Source: Acinetobacter piscicola
GTDB lineage: Bacteria; Pseudomonadota; Gammaproteobacteria; Pseudomonadales; Moraxellaceae
Direction of reading: 5' to 3'
DNA: 64,000 bases
Assembly (NCBI RefSeq): GCF_015218165.1
Contig: NZ_CP048659.1
Coordinates: forward strand, 2,232,001-2,296,000
The number at the start of each line of letters is the position of its first letter. The first letter of the stretch is position 1. The notes under the pieces are model-generated. The model did no database searches and was not told the origin of the DNA. It saw only the letters and a list, made by a program, of their open reading frames with translations. Shown here piece by piece: positions 25,800 through 35,757 of this stretch. Both the position numbers and the translations under genes were made by a program.

Positions 25800-26969
25800 A
25801 TGAACTCAAGTTTGTCTTTATTACATCCTTATCCATTTGAAAAACTTAATCAGTTATTTCAGGATGTACAACCCGCAGCAATGCCTTTGATTCCTCTTTC
25901 CATCGGTGAACCAAAGCATCCTGCACCTGAGTTTGTGAAACAAGCGATTATTGATAATTTTAAGCATCTTTCCACTTATCCAAATAGTAAAGGTTTGCCT
26001 GAATTACGCCAAAGCATTGCGCATTGGTTAACGCGCCGCTTTAAACTCAATACAATCAGTGCTGAATCTCAAATTTTGCCTGTTTCAGGCACACGTGAAG
26101 GGATTTTCTCTTTTGTACAAGCATTAATTAACCGAGATGAAAACCCATATGTGGTGATGCCCAATCCGTTTTATCAAATTTATGAAGGCGCAACGCTACT
26201 TGCAGGTGCAACTCCTTATTTCATTAATTGTACTGAAGAAAATGGTTATTTAGGTGACTTTGATGCTGTACCTGCCGAAGTATGGCAAAAAACAGCACTT
26301 TTATTTGTCTGTACACCGGGCAATCCAACAGGTGCAGTACTGTCAAAAGAACAATTTAAAAAACTCATTGCATTGTCTGATCAATATAATTTTGTCATTG
26401 CATCGGATGAATGTTATTCAGAATTATGGTTCGATGAAGCTCCTGTAGGGTTACTTGAAGTCTGTGCTGAAATAGGGCGTGATAATTACAAAAATTGTAT
26501 CGTGTTCCACTCTTTGTCTAAACGTTCAAATTTACCTGGGATGCGCTCAGGCTTTGTGGCAGGTGATGCCAACTTACTACAACCTTATTTAAAATTCCGT
26601 ACTTATCACGGTGCAGCATTGCCTGTACAACATCAGTTAGCATCCATCGCTGCTTGGGATGACGAGCAACACGTCGAAGAAAACCGTCAATTGTACCGTG
26701 CCAAATTTGAATTATTTCAAAATGAATTAGGTCACCTTTTACCTTTACAAAAACCTGATGCAGGCTTTTATTATTGGCTAAAAGTCGACAATGATGAACA
26801 TTTTGCCAAAATGTTGATGGAAAAAGCGCATATCAAAGTGCTGCCGGGACGTTATTTATCTCGTGATACAGCACAGGGGAATCCAGGTGAAAATCATGTC
26901 CGTATGGCATTAGTTGCTGACATTGCACAGTGTGAACAAGTCATTCAGCGCTTAAAAGCCATTTTGTAA
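25800..26969 (+). CDS. dapC: Succinyldiaminopimelate transaminase (DapC), class I/II aminotransferase
   Basis: A 389-residue PLP enzyme. The N-terminus SIGEPKHPAPEFVKQAI and the block YPNSKGLPELRQSIAHWL match DapC-type aminotransferases. The PLP lysine lies in SLSKRSNLPGMRSGF (about residue 240), and NPTGAV and SDECYSELWF supply the cofactor contacts. It makes an intermediate of lysine and peptidoglycan synthesis. It follows glnD by 49 bases, an order common in gammaproteobacteria. A terminator hairpin follows. Confidence 0.88.
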   Translation: MNSSLSLLHPYPFEKLNQLFQDVQPAAMPLIPLSIGEPKHPAPEFVKQAIIDNFKHLSTYPNSKGLPELRQSIAHWLTRRFKLNTISAESQILPVSGTREGIFSFVQALINRDENPYVVMPNPFYQIYEGATLLAGATPYFINCTEENGYLGDFDAVPAEVWQKTALLFVCTPGNPTGAVLSKEQFKKLIALSDQYNFVIASDECYSELWFDEAPVGLLEVCAEIGRDNYKNCIVFHSLSKRSNLPGMRSGFVAGDANLLQPYLKFRTYHGAALPVQHQLASIAAWDDEQHVEENRQLYRAKFELFQNELGHLLPLQKPDAGFYYWLKVDNDEHFAKMLMEKAHIKVLPGRYLSRDTAQGNPGENHVRMALVADIAQCEQVIQRLKAIL

Positions 26970-27022
26970 GCGTGTCATTTTAGAAACACCTTACATCTTT
27001 AAATTTCAGTAGATCAAGCGTT

Positions 27023-27056
27023 AAAAAATCTTCGACCTGTCGGGGATTTTTTTATT
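27023..27056 (+). terminator. Rho-independent terminator after dapC
   Basis: AAAAATC-TT-CGAC pairs with GTCG-GG-GATTTTT, with G-T wobbles in the middle, and the T-run extends to 27053. It lies about 55 bases after the stop. Confidence 0.75.
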
Positions 27057-27138
27057 TCCAAAACGATTACACGATACATCAACATTTTTCATAAATTTGT
27101 CTATACTGCTTAAATGTAAATAACTCTGAAAAAACACA

Positions 27139-28335
27139 ATGAATCATTCAGAACCTTCTTCTCATCAAGGTTTTAGTCGTAAACATTGGCTTATTTTAGC
27201 TGTTCTTATTCTTGTCATTTTAGTGACAATTTGGTGGTGGCAATCTCAAGCTAAAAAGTCAGAACAAACGCTTGTCACGCAACCTGCTGAAAAAAGTCAA
27301 CCTAAAGCAGCTTTAACCGTTACCGTCATTCAACCTGAACGTCAAAATTGGCAACAAACACTCACAGCCAATGGCAATATTGCCGCTTGGCAAGAAGTTG
27401 TCATCGGCAGTGAGCTGTCTGGACAACGTATTACCAAAGTGTATGTCAATGTAGGTGATCAAGTAAAACGTGGTCAAGTGCTTGCTGAAATCAATAGTGA
27501 TACGATTCGTGCAGAATTAGCCACAGCCAAAGCCAATTATAAAGAAGCACAAGCTGTACTGAATGATGCAGTGATTAACAATAAACGTATTCAACAACTG
27601 CGCAATACAGGTGCGATTTCAGCCCAAGAGTCAACCCAATACCAAACTTCTCAAGCCACCGCGCAAGCACGCTTAGAAGCTTCAGATGCACAAATTAAAA
27701 GTAATGAACTGCGCTTAGCTCAAACTCGTGTCATCGCGCCTGACAATGGTGTGATTTCAGCACGCTCAGCAACGGTAGGTTCATTGGCACAAACCGGACA
27801 AGAACTTTTTCGTCTTATCCGTGATCATCGTCTTGAATGGCGTGCAGAAATTACCACAACAGATTTGTATAAACTTAAACAAGGCATGAAGGCGAAAATC
27901 ATTTCTCCTGATCCCAACCAAAATGCGGTTACAGGAACAGTCCGAATGATCGCTCCTGTGATCGACCCACAAACACGTTATGGTTTAGTTTATGTGGATT
28001 TACCCCTCACGCAAGCGGTACGTATGGGTATGTTTGTTAAAGGAGAATTTGAACTCGGTGAACAATCTGCACTGACCATTCCACAGTCGGCTTTGTTACT
28101 GCGTGATGGTTTTTCTTATGTATTTGTCGTGCAGCAAAACAACCGTGTGAAACAGCAAAAAGTGACCGTTGGACGTCGTCAAAATGATTTGGTTGAAATT
28201 CTAGATTTGCCTGAAAATGTCAAATTGGTGTCTTCAGGTACAGGCTTTCTTAGCGATGGTGACTTAGTCAAAGTGGCTGCCAATATTCCTGAAACACCTC
28301 TCAGCAAACAACTGATGACTCAGCAGGAGAATTAA
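27139..28335 (+). CDS. RND efflux periplasmic adaptor (membrane fusion protein)
   Basis: A 398-residue HlyD-like adaptor with one N-terminal membrane anchor (HWLILAVLILVILVTIWWW) and no lipobox. The mature part has the biotinyl-lipoyl halves (VIGSELSGQRITKVYVNVGDQVKRGQ and RVIAPDNGVISARSATVGSL), a coiled-coil hairpin between them and a beta-barrel. It links the inner-membrane RND pump to an outer-membrane channel. The pump gene starts two bases after the stop. A possible -10 box TATACT lies at 27102-27107. Confidence 0.9.
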   Translation: MNHSEPSSHQGFSRKHWLILAVLILVILVTIWWWQSQAKKSEQTLVTQPAEKSQPKAALTVTVIQPERQNWQQTLTANGNIAAWQEVVIGSELSGQRITKVYVNVGDQVKRGQVLAEINSDTIRAELATAKANYKEAQAVLNDAVINNKRIQQLRNTGAISAQESTQYQTSQATAQARLEASDAQIKSNELRLAQTRVIAPDNGVISARSATVGSLAQTGQELFRLIRDHRLEWRAEITTTDLYKLKQGMKAKIISPDPNQNAVTGTVRMIAPVIDPQTRYGLVYVDLPLTQAVRMGMFVKGEFELGEQSALTIPQSALLLRDGFSYVFVVQQNNRVKQQKVTVGRRQNDLVEILDLPENVKLVSSGTGFLSDGDLVKVAANIPETPLSKQLMTQQEN

Positions 28336-28336
28336 C

Positions 28337-31300
28337 ATGAATTTTTCTGCATGGTCAATCCGAAATCCAATTCCTGCGATTTTACTGTTTATCATGTTGG
28401 GACTAGCGGGATTGATGTGTTTTCATTGGATGAAAATACAACAATTCCCCGACATTGAACTCCCCATGGTCACAGTGACTGCGAGTTTACCAGGTGCAGC
28501 TCCACCACAACTTGAAACAGAAGTGGCGCGTAAAATTGAAAACTCGATTGCCACCATTCAAGGTTTAAAGAACCAATATGCCAATATTCAAGATGGTGTC
28601 GTGGTCATCACCGCAGAGTTTCAGCTTGAAAAACCCTTACAAGAAGCTGTCGATGACGTACGTAATGCCGTTTCACAAATACGTTCTGACTTACCGACAG
28701 ATGTACGTGATCCGATTGTCAGTAAAATCAATCTATCAGGGTCACCAATCTTAACCTACACCATTCAGTCACCCCGTATGGATGAAGAGGCACTGTCATG
28801 GTTTGTCGATTACGACGTTACACGCGCCATGCTGCAAGTCAAAGGTGTCGGTGCTGTGGCACGTGTCGGTGGTGTAACACGTCAAGTTGACGTCGAAATT
28901 CAACCTGAAAAATTATTGGCACTGAATGCTACAGCCACCGAAATTACTCGACAGCTACGCCTAACCCAACAGGATGCCTCTGGTGGTCAAACGAAAATTG
29001 GCGGTAGTGAACAATCAATTCGTACCATTGCCACCGTCAAGACTGCAGATGAAATTGCAGCGATGGACATTGCACTCAATGATGGACGACATATTCGTTT
29101 AGACCAAGTTGCCACAGTAAAAGACAGCTTTGCCGAACGGCGTTCAGCCGCTTTGCTCAATGGTCAACCTGTGATTGGTTTTGAAATTACCCGAAGCAAA
29201 GGCGCAAGTGAAGTTGATGTTGAAAAAGGCGTTATAGTAGCCTTAGACAAGTTAAAAGCTGCGCATCCGGACATTAAAATCACTGAAGCATTTAACTTTG
29301 TCACACCTGTTGCTGACAATTATAAAGGCTCAATGTCCTTACTGTATGAAGGTGCAATTTTAGCGATTTTAGTGGTGTGGTTATTTTTACGCGATTGGCG
29401 AGCAACCATTATTGCCGCAACTGCACTCCCCTTGTCGATTTTACCTGCTTTGATTGGCATGTATTATTTGGGGTTTACTTTAAATGTCGTCACATTATTG
29501 GCAATGTCTTTGGTCGTCGGAATCTTGGTCGACGATGCGATTGTTGAAATTGAAAATATCATACGGCATCTACGAATGGGCAAAACGCCCTATGAAGCAG
29601 CCATGGAAGCGGCGGATGAAATTGGCTTAGCTGTGATTGCGACAACATTTACCCTGATTGCTGTCTTTTTACCAACAGCCTTTATGAGTGGAATCGCAGG
29701 TCGTTTCTTTGTTCAGTTTGGTTGGACAGCCGCTCTAGCCATCTTTGCCTCATTATTGGTTGCCCGTTTACTCACCCCCATGATGTCAGCTTATATTTTA
29801 AAACCGTGGGTACATAAAGTCGAAGATGCACAAATAGCCACTGAAGATTCTTCAATCGATCAAGGTCAAGCTGCGCTTGCAAAAGACCGAAAAAAAGATG
29901 GTCGTGTCATGCAAGGCTATATGCAGATGGTGACATGGTGTCTACATCATCGGTGGTTAACGTTATCGGCTGCTATTTTATTTTTTATTGGTTCTCTTTC
30001 CTTAATTGGTCTATTACCGACGGGTTTTATGCCACCGCCAGATACAGGACAAACCCAAGTCCGTTTGGAGTTAACACCGGGTTCTCAGTTTAATGAAACT
30101 TTAAAAACAGCAGAATATGCACGACAGTTAATTCAGAATCATCCCGAAATCAAAAGTATTTATACCACTATTGGTGGCGGTGCTGCGGGTACAGATCCCT
30201 TTTCAGGTGGTGCATCCTCTGAGCCACGCAAAGCAACCTTAACGATTCAAATCACACCACGTAGTGATCGTTCTACAAGTTTACAAAGCATTGAAGAGCA
30301 AATTCGGCAACGTCTTGCACCCATTCCCGGTGCACGTATTCAAGTCGGCTTAGCAGGAAATAATAGTCAATATCAGTTGGCGCTTTCAGGTGATGATTCA
30401 GAAAGCCTCATGGCAACGGCATTAAAACTAGAACGTGAATTACGCACTATTCCCAATATCGGCAGTATTACTTCGAGTGCAGCCTTAGTGCGCCCCGAAC
30501 TGGTGATTCGTCCTGATTTTGCCAAAGCAGCAGATTTAGGTGTAACCACACAAGATATTGCAGAAACTTTGCGTATTGCAACAGCAGGAGATTTTGATCA
30601 AAACCTTGCCAAAATGAATTTATCACAACGACAAATTCCTGTGGTCATCAAACTCAGCCTCGAAGCACGCCAAGACCAAGACCTGATTAAACGGCTTATG
30701 GTCAAAGGCAGTCATGGCCCTGTCATGCTCGGCACGATTGCTGACATTAATATTGAAAGTGGTCCATCACAAATTGATCGATTTAACCGTATGCGCAATA
30801 TTAATTTTAATATTGAATTGAATAATCAACCTTTGGGCGACATCACGGCTAAAGTTGATCAACTCCCGACCATGCAAAATTTACCACCAACAGTGAAACG
30901 TACAGACATTGGTGATGCTGAAGTCATGCAGGAGTTATTCTCTAGTTTTGGCTTAGCCATGCTCACAGGTATTTTATGTATCTATGTTGTCTTGGTTCTT
31001 TTATTTAAAGACTTTTTACAGCCCATCACCATTTTGGTGGCATTACCACTCTCTTTAGGTGGTGCATTTGTGTTGTTGATTTTAACTAAAAGTAGTTTAT
31101 CCATGCCGAGTCTTATTGGTCTGATTATGCTGATGGGCATTGCCAGTAAAAACTCAATTTTATTGGTCGATTATGCCATTATTGCGAGAAGTGAAAAAAA
31201 TTACTCTCGTTTTAATGCCTTATTGGATGCGTGTCATAAACGTGCACGTCCTATCATCATGACAACCTTGGCAATGGGTGCAGGTATGTTACCGATTGCG

Positions 31301-31465
31301 CTTGGTATCGGCACAGATCCAAGTTTTCGTGCACCCATGGCAATTTCTGTCATTGGTGGACTCATTACTAGTACATTCTTGTCTCTCTTGGTCATCCCTG
31401 TGATTTATACCTTTATTGATGATCTTTACCGCATCATCAAAGGCTTTAAAAAGTCCAAAGCCTGA
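28337..31465 (+). CDS. RND multidrug/solute efflux pump, HAE1 family
   Basis: A 1042-residue proton-driven transporter. The N-terminus MNFSAWSIRNPIPA, the porter-domain start LPGAAPPQLETEVARKIE, and TM4 LVVGILVDDAIVEIENI with the paired Asp of the proton relay are all present. The usual TM6-12 pattern ends with ASKNSILLVDYAI and TTLAMGAGMLPIALGIG. It forms a trimer and expels substrates from the periplasm. Substrate unknown. No TolC-type gene lies nearby, so it must use a channel encoded elsewhere. No regulator is adjacent either. Confidence 0.92.
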   Translation: MNFSAWSIRNPIPAILLFIMLGLAGLMCFHWMKIQQFPDIELPMVTVTASLPGAAPPQLETEVARKIENSIATIQGLKNQYANIQDGVVVITAEFQLEKPLQEAVDDVRNAVSQIRSDLPTDVRDPIVSKINLSGSPILTYTIQSPRMDEEALSWFVDYDVTRAMLQVKGVGAVARVGGVTRQVDVEIQPEKLLALNATATEITRQLRLTQQDASGGQTKIGGSEQSIRTIATVKTADEIAAMDIALNDGRHIRLDQVATVKDSFAERRSAALLNGQPVIGFEITRSKGASEVDVEKGVIVALDKLKAAHPDIKITEAFNFVTPVADNYKGSMSLLYEGAILAILVVWLFLRDWRATIIAATALPLSILPALIGMYYLGFTLNVVTLLAMSLVVGILVDDAIVEIENIIRHLRMGKTPYEAAMEAADEIGLAVIATTFTLIAVFLPTAFMSGIAGRFFVQFGWTAALAIFASLLVARLLTPMMSAYILKPWVHKVEDAQIATEDSSIDQGQAALAKDRKKDGRVMQGYMQMVTWCLHHRWLTLSAAILFFIGSLSLIGLLPTGFMPPPDTGQTQVRLELTPGSQFNETLKTAEYARQLIQNHPEIKSIYTTIGGGAAGTDPFSGGASSEPRKATLTIQITPRSDRSTSLQSIEEQIRQRLAPIPGARIQVGLAGNNSQYQLALSGDDSESLMATALKLERELRTIPNIGSITSSAALVRPELVIRPDFAKAADLGVTTQDIAETLRIATAGDFDQNLAKMNLSQRQIPVVIKLSLEARQDQDLIKRLMVKGSHGPVMLGTIADINIESGPSQIDRFNRMRNINFNIELNNQPLGDITAKVDQLPTMQNLPPTVKRTDIGDAEVMQELFSSFGLAMLTGILCIYVVLVLLFKDFLQPITILVALPLSLGGAFVLLILTKSSLSMPSLIGLIMLMGIASKNSILLVDYAIIARSEKNYSRFNALLDACHKRARPIIMTTLAMGAGMLPIALGIGTDPSFRAPMAISVIGGLITSTFLSLLVIPVIYTFIDDLYRIIKGFKKSKA

Positions 31466-31491
31466 GACAGGTCATTTTTGATCTACATCGT

Positions 31492-31528
31492 ATAAACGCC
31501 TTCTTCATTTTTTAAGAAGGCGTTTATT
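31492..31528. terminator. Terminator hairpin after the RND pump gene
   Basis: A 14-base perfect stem, ATAAACGCCTTCTT with AAGAAGGCGTTTAT, encloses an eight-base loop. It lies between the plus-strand RND gene and the minus-strand trpA and can serve both. Confidence 0.85.
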
Positions 31529-31572
31529 GTTTATATGCTTTAGATCTTTTGGCAATGGTAGGGGGGCTCGGT

Positions 31573-32352
31573 CTAATCCCTTAAAACTTTTGCAAATTTC
31601 TGGACTTTTTGCAAAGTTGCAGCTACACCTGATTGTGCCAAACACTCTACAAGCGTTGTTCCTACAATCACCAAATCTGCCTTATTTTTTAATGCTGCAA
31701 TATCCTGTTCGGTTTTAATACCAAAACCAATACCAATTGGAATCGTAAAATATTGCTTTAACTGAGCAATTTTTTCATCCAAGTTTTGCTGCTGCCGCTG
31801 CATACCTGTGACCCCATTTTCTGCCACGTGATACAAAAATCCTTGTGCATTTTGAGCAATCAGTGCCAAACGTTCTTTGGGGGTTGAAGGTGCAGTTAAA
31901 CAAATAAAGTGGATTTGATTCTGTTCTACATCATGTAAATATTCACTTTGATATTCATAAGGTAAATCTACAATCAAAAGCCCATCAATCAAGCCTTTGG
32001 CATCTTGTAAAAATTGTTGAAAGCCATATTGCAAAATTGGGTTGACATAGCCCATGAGCACAATTGGTGTTTGCTCATCTTTCAGACGAATTTCTTTGAC
32101 CAATTGTAAGGTTTTTGCCAATGTATGTCCTTGTGAAATCGCCTGATGATGTGCCGCTTCAATCACTTCACCATCAGCAACAGGATCTGAAAATGGCATA
32201 CCTAATTCAATAATATCTGCGCCTGCTTGCCCAATTTGGGTTAGTAATGCGACATTACTTGAATAGTCAGGCGCCCCTGCCGTGAAATAACACACCAAAC
32301 CACTACGTTGTTGCTGCTTTAATTGCGCTAAACGAACATCTAAACGATTCAT
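31573..32352 (-). CDS. trpA: Tryptophan synthase alpha chain
   Basis: A 259-residue TIM-barrel subunit that cleaves indole-3-glycerol phosphate to indole and passes it to TrpB. The catalytic Glu and Asp are in DIIELGMPFSDPVADG (about residues 46-61), and GIGFGIKTEQD and VIVGTTLVE form the phosphate site. The start is one base after the trpB stop, so the two are co-translated. Length is normal. Confidence 0.95.
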   Translation of the reverse strand: MNRLDVRLAQLKQQQRSGLVCYFTAGAPDYSSNVALLTQIGQAGADIIELGMPFSDPVADGEVIEAAHHQAISQGHTLAKTLQLVKEIRLKDEQTPIVLMGYVNPILQYGFQQFLQDAKGLIDGLLIVDLPYEYQSEYLHDVEQNQIHFICLTAPSTPKERLALIAQNAQGFLYHVAENGVTGMQRQQQNLDEKIAQLKQYFTIPIGIGFGIKTEQDIAALKNKADLVIVGTTLVECLAQSGVAATLQKVQKFAKVLRD

Positions 32353-32353
32353 C

Positions 32354-33568
32354 TTATACTTCCTTATTGTTATTGTCGTAATTTTTCACGCTATGCATGT
32401 CTTTATCACCACGACCACTCAAATTGACAATAATGACCTGTTCGGAATGCATGCTTTTCGCCAATTTACATGCAAAAGCAATGGCATGTGAACTTTCTAA
32501 TGCAGGAATAATACCTTCTTTTTGCGTGAGTAATTTAAAGGCAGCAATGGCTTCGTCATCGGTTGCACTGACATAATTAACTCGTCCTGTTTCCTTTAAT
32601 AAAGCATGTTCAGGACCTACACCTGGATAATCTAAACCAGCTGAAATAGAGTGTGCCTCAATAATTTGACCATCCTCATCTTGTAATAAATAGGTCAAAT
32701 TTCCATGTAAAACACCGGGCTTGCCCCCTGACAATGAAGCTGCATGATAAGCAGTATCTAAACCTTTACCGCCAGCTTCAACACCAAAACATTGCACCTG
32801 TTCATCTTTTAAAAAGGCATGCATTAAACCAATTGCATTTGAACCCCCACCAATACATGCCACTAAAGCATCCGGAAGTTTTTGTTCTTTTAGTAAAATT
32901 TGCTCACGGGCTTCTTTTCCAATAATTTTTTGAAATTCACGTACCATCATCGGATAGGGATGCGGCCCCGCGCCTGTCCCGAGCAGATAATAAGTACTGT
33001 CTACATGACGAATCCAATCCTGTAAGGCTTCATTCATGGCATCTTTTAAGGTTGCATTGCCTTTTTTCACACTGTGGACTTCTGCACCTAACAATTTCAT
33101 CCGCTCAACATTCATCTGTTGACGCTGTACATCTGTCTCCCCCATAAAAATGACACATTTCATGTTAAATAAGGCACATACTGTCGCCGTTGCTACGCCA
33201 TGCTGCCCTGCACCTGTTTCAGCAATGATGCGGCTTTTCCCCATTTTGCGTGCCAATAAAATCTGTCCAATACAATTATTGATTTTATGTGCACCTGTAT
33301 GATTTAAATCTTCACGCTTTAAATAAATTTTTGCACCACCACACAAAGCTGTTAGATTTTTTGCATAAAATAATGGACTTGGACGCCCGACAAAATCATT
33401 TAATAATTGCTGATATTCAGCCCAAAATTGAGGATCATGTTTGATTTCATTAAATGCAGTTTCAAGTTGATTAATTGCTAACATCAAGCTTTCAGGCATA
33501 TATTTACCACCAAACTGCCCAAAACGCCCAAGTTCATCTGGTCCATCGCCTGTATATAAATCTGTCAT
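32354..33568 (-). CDS. trpB: Tryptophan synthase beta chain
   Basis: A 404-residue PLP enzyme that condenses indole and serine. It starts [25 protein letters not shown] in pattern, has the PLP lysine in [14 protein letters not shown] and the phosphate loop [10 protein letters not shown]. The ATG at 33568 has AGGA nine bases upstream, so it is chosen over the GTG at 33574. It leads the trpBA pair, transcribed away from a LysR-type gene. Confidence 0.95.
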   Translation of the reverse strand: MTDLYTGDGPDELGRFGQFGGKYMPESLMLAINQLETAFNEIKHDPQFWAEYQQLLNDFVGRPSPLFYAKNLTALCGGAKIYLKREDLNHTGAHKINNCIGQILLARKMGKSRIIAETGAGQHGVATATVCALFNMKCVIFMGETDVQRQQMNVERMKLLGAEVHSVKKGNATLKDAMNEALQDWIRHVDSTYYLLGTGAGPHPYPMMVREFQKIIGKEAREQILLKEQKLPDALVACIGGGSNAIGLMHAFLKDEQVQCFGVEAGGKGLDTAYHAASLSGGKPGVLHGNLTYLLQDEDGQIIEAHSISAGLDYPGVGPEHALLKETGRVNYVSATDDEAIAAFKLLTQKEGIIPALESSHAIAFACKLAKSMHSEQVIIVNLSGRGDKDMHSVKNYDNNNKEV

Positions 33569-33666
33569 TACCACGATCCTATAACTTTATGATGGTTATT
33601 TTATGGATTTTGTAGAATATTAAAATTGATATAAACTCAGATCATTATGTGAAAAAAACTAACATC

Positions 33667-34572
33667 ATGCCTAAATATCAACTTCCACCACTCAACGCAC
33701 TACGCATGTTTGAAGCTGTAGCACGTCATAGTAGTTTTAGCATGGCGGCAGATGAATTATGTGTCACACATAGCGCAGTGAGTCATCAAATCAAACAACT
33801 TGAGGCTTGGGTTGGAAAAAAATTACTGATTCGTCATGCACATGGTGCAGCCTTAACTGTAGATGGGCAGGCATTATTTAGTAGCTGTGTACAACTTTTT
33901 AGCGGATTAGATCAGTGCCTTGAACAAATCCGTCAACAACCCACACAACATGAGTTAGTTTTAGCTACGCCCACAAGCTTTATGGCACATTGGCTAATTC
34001 CTAAATTAGAAAATTTTGAAGCGCAATATCCTGAAATTTGCATCAAACTGATGAGTAGTAATGATCTAAAATTATTCGAAAAAAATCAAATTGATGCGTT
34101 AATTCTTAGCCATAGCCAACTGGATAAACTCCCAGAACATATTCAAAATATTACTTTATTTCAAGACCGGATCGGACCTGTATGTACACCACAACGTGCA
34201 CGAAAATTACATCACATTTCCGATATTTTTCAGCATACGCTATTACACACCCAATCCAACCAACAGGCTTGGCAACTGTGGGCGACACAACATAAACTCG
34301 ATATTTCGCAAGCCAAACAACAACGCTATTTTGAACATCTCAATTTGATGATTGAAGCGGCGGCATCCGATCTTGGCATTGCCATCGCACCGCAGAGTTT
34401 AGTGGAAAAAGAACTTTTAAGCGGACGGTTGATTGCTCCATTTGGCTTTGTCGAATGTGGTTTATTATTTTCTTTATGCTACCTAAAAAAATCAATAAAA
34501 AATGAGCATATTCAATCGCTACAACATTGGCTGATCACGCAAAATTCAAGCGCATGTTCTGCTTCATTATAG
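33667..34572 (+). CDS. trpI: LysR-family regulator, TrpI-like activator of trpBA
   Basis: A 301-residue LysR regulator with the GcvA/TrpI-type N-terminus LPPLNALRMFEAVARHSSF and helix-turn-helix ELCVTHSAVSHQIKQLE (about residues 29-45). The rest is a type 2 periplasmic-binding-like effector domain. It is divergent from trpBA, the arrangement of Pseudomonas TrpI, which activates trpBA in response to indoleglycerol phosphate. Function is inferred from family and position. A GTG start six codons upstream (33649) is also possible; neither has a clear ribosome-binding site. The stop overlaps the convergent next gene by six bases. Confidence 0.72.
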   Translation: MPKYQLPPLNALRMFEAVARHSSFSMAADELCVTHSAVSHQIKQLEAWVGKKLLIRHAHGAALTVDGQALFSSCVQLFSGLDQCLEQIRQQPTQHELVLATPTSFMAHWLIPKLENFEAQYPEICIKLMSSNDLKLFEKNQIDALILSHSQLDKLPEHIQNITLFQDRIGPVCTPQRARKLHHISDIFQHTLLHTQSNQQAWQLWATQHKLDISQAKQQRYFEHLNLMIEAAASDLGIAIAPQSLVEKELLSGRLIAPFGFVECGLLFSLCYLKKSIKNEHIQSLQHWLITQNSSACSASL

Positions 34573-34878
34573 TTGCCATCCCATTTTTATATGCAACCAT
34601 ACAACTAAAATACCGCCCACAACAGTTGAGCAAATCCATAAACATAATGCGAGTAATATTCTATAAAAAATACGCTCAATTTTATCGTATTTTTGAAACA
34701 AGTCTAATGTCGCACATAGCCATATTAAATACATCACCACAAAGAAAATGACGTTAAAAATGAGATTAAAAATACCTGAAAAATGAGGAATGATTTCATA
34801 TACAGTCATAAAATCAACCGCAAACCAAATCAGCAAAATCAGGTTTGCAACCCCAAAAAATCTCAACGTCATTTTCAT
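34567..34878 (-). CDS. Small hypothetical membrane protein
   Basis: A 103-residue protein with three hydrophobic segments (about residues 8-27, 35-58 and 71-96). No known domain is recognised. It is convergent with the LysR gene, overlapping its end by six bases, and co-directional with the Lrp gene upstream, separated by 26 bases. The two could share a transcript. Confidence 0.6.
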   Translation of the reverse strand: MKMTLRFFGVANLILLIWFAVDFMTVYEIIPHFSGIFNLIFNVIFFVVMYLIWLCATLDLFQKYDKIERIFYRILLALCLWICSTVVGGILVVWLHIKMGWQL

Positions 34879-34904
34879 CTTATTTTTCTTATCATGTTAA
34901 GGTG

Positions 34905-35375
34905 TTAAACACGACTTAATAAGCCGCTACAGTTAAAAACATTATATTCTTTAATCACAAAACTCGAGTGCAGTGCCACGACAAACTCAATTTTACCAAT
35001 CCTTTTCAGTAAAATTTCACTATAGTTTTCCATATCTTTTGCAACGACTTCGACTAAAAAGTCCGCCGACTGACCTGTCACTAAAAATGCATTAATGACT
35101 TCGGGAATATTTTCTAATTCTTCTAAAAATTTTGCAAAAGTATCGGTGTCATGTTTACTGAGTGAGACTTGCAAAATCACATGTAATTTAAAACCTAATT
35201 TCTCGTAATTAATATCACGTTTTAAATTGGTCATAATATCTGTTTCGATTAAATGCTTAATACGACGATGTACAGAACTGACCGATAAATTGATCCGCTC
35301 AGATAGCTCATTTAGATTAATATCTTCATGCGTCAAAATTTCTAAAATTTGCTTATCGTAACGATCTAGTTCCAT
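34905..35375 (-). CDS. Lrp/AsnC-family transcriptional regulator
   Basis: A 156-residue regulator. The N-terminal helix-turn-helix reads LDRYDKQILEIL, INLNELSERINLSVSSVHRRIKHL, and the C-terminal ligand (RAM) domain has DFLVEVVAKDMENYSE. Such proteins sense amino acids and bind DNA as multimers. Target genes are not evident from the neighbours. The ATG at 35375 follows a long AT-rich leader. Confidence 0.85.
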   Translation of the reverse strand: MELDRYDKQILEILTHEDINLNELSERINLSVSSVHRRIKHLIETDIMTNLKRDINYEKLGFKLHVILQVSLSKHDTDTFAKFLEELENIPEVINAFLVTGQSADFLVEVVAKDMENYSEILLKRIGKIEFVVALHSSFVIKEYNVFNCSGLLSRV

Positions 35376-35757
35376 TATTGACTCCAGCTTAGCCCGTATT
35401 TAATCATCTGTATTTTTGAATCTAATCGTCTTTTTGGATTGATTTAAAATTCATTCTGATCTTCAGTATATCGCAATGTTTCTGAGAATTTTTTTCTTAT
35501 TATGGTCTTTTTAAGATAATTTTTTCCAAATTTTAATGTTTATATCTCGGATACCATCGTCATAAAACAAAATATGTATATGAAAAAATCAATCATGAAT
35601 ATTTGTGGTAAATCAAAATAAGCTTAATTCAATAATGTCATACTCAAAATAAAATGATCATTTTTCAAATCATCTAGTCCTGTAAGCAAAAATGCATAAC
35701 TCGATTCTACGCAATTCACCCTCATATTGTTCACTAACTGACATGATGATGTAACGA
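35376..35757. other. AT-rich intergenic region upstream of the Lrp gene
   Basis: About 380 bases with several A and T runs, which suit Lrp binding in general. It should contain the Lrp gene promoter and the end of the GST-like transcript. I see no strong hairpin or small gene. Confidence 0.45.

Noticed and set aside
31560..31566. G-run near the end of trpA as a regulatory element
   Set aside because: Only a single short run without partner runs, so no quadruplex or operator can be argued.
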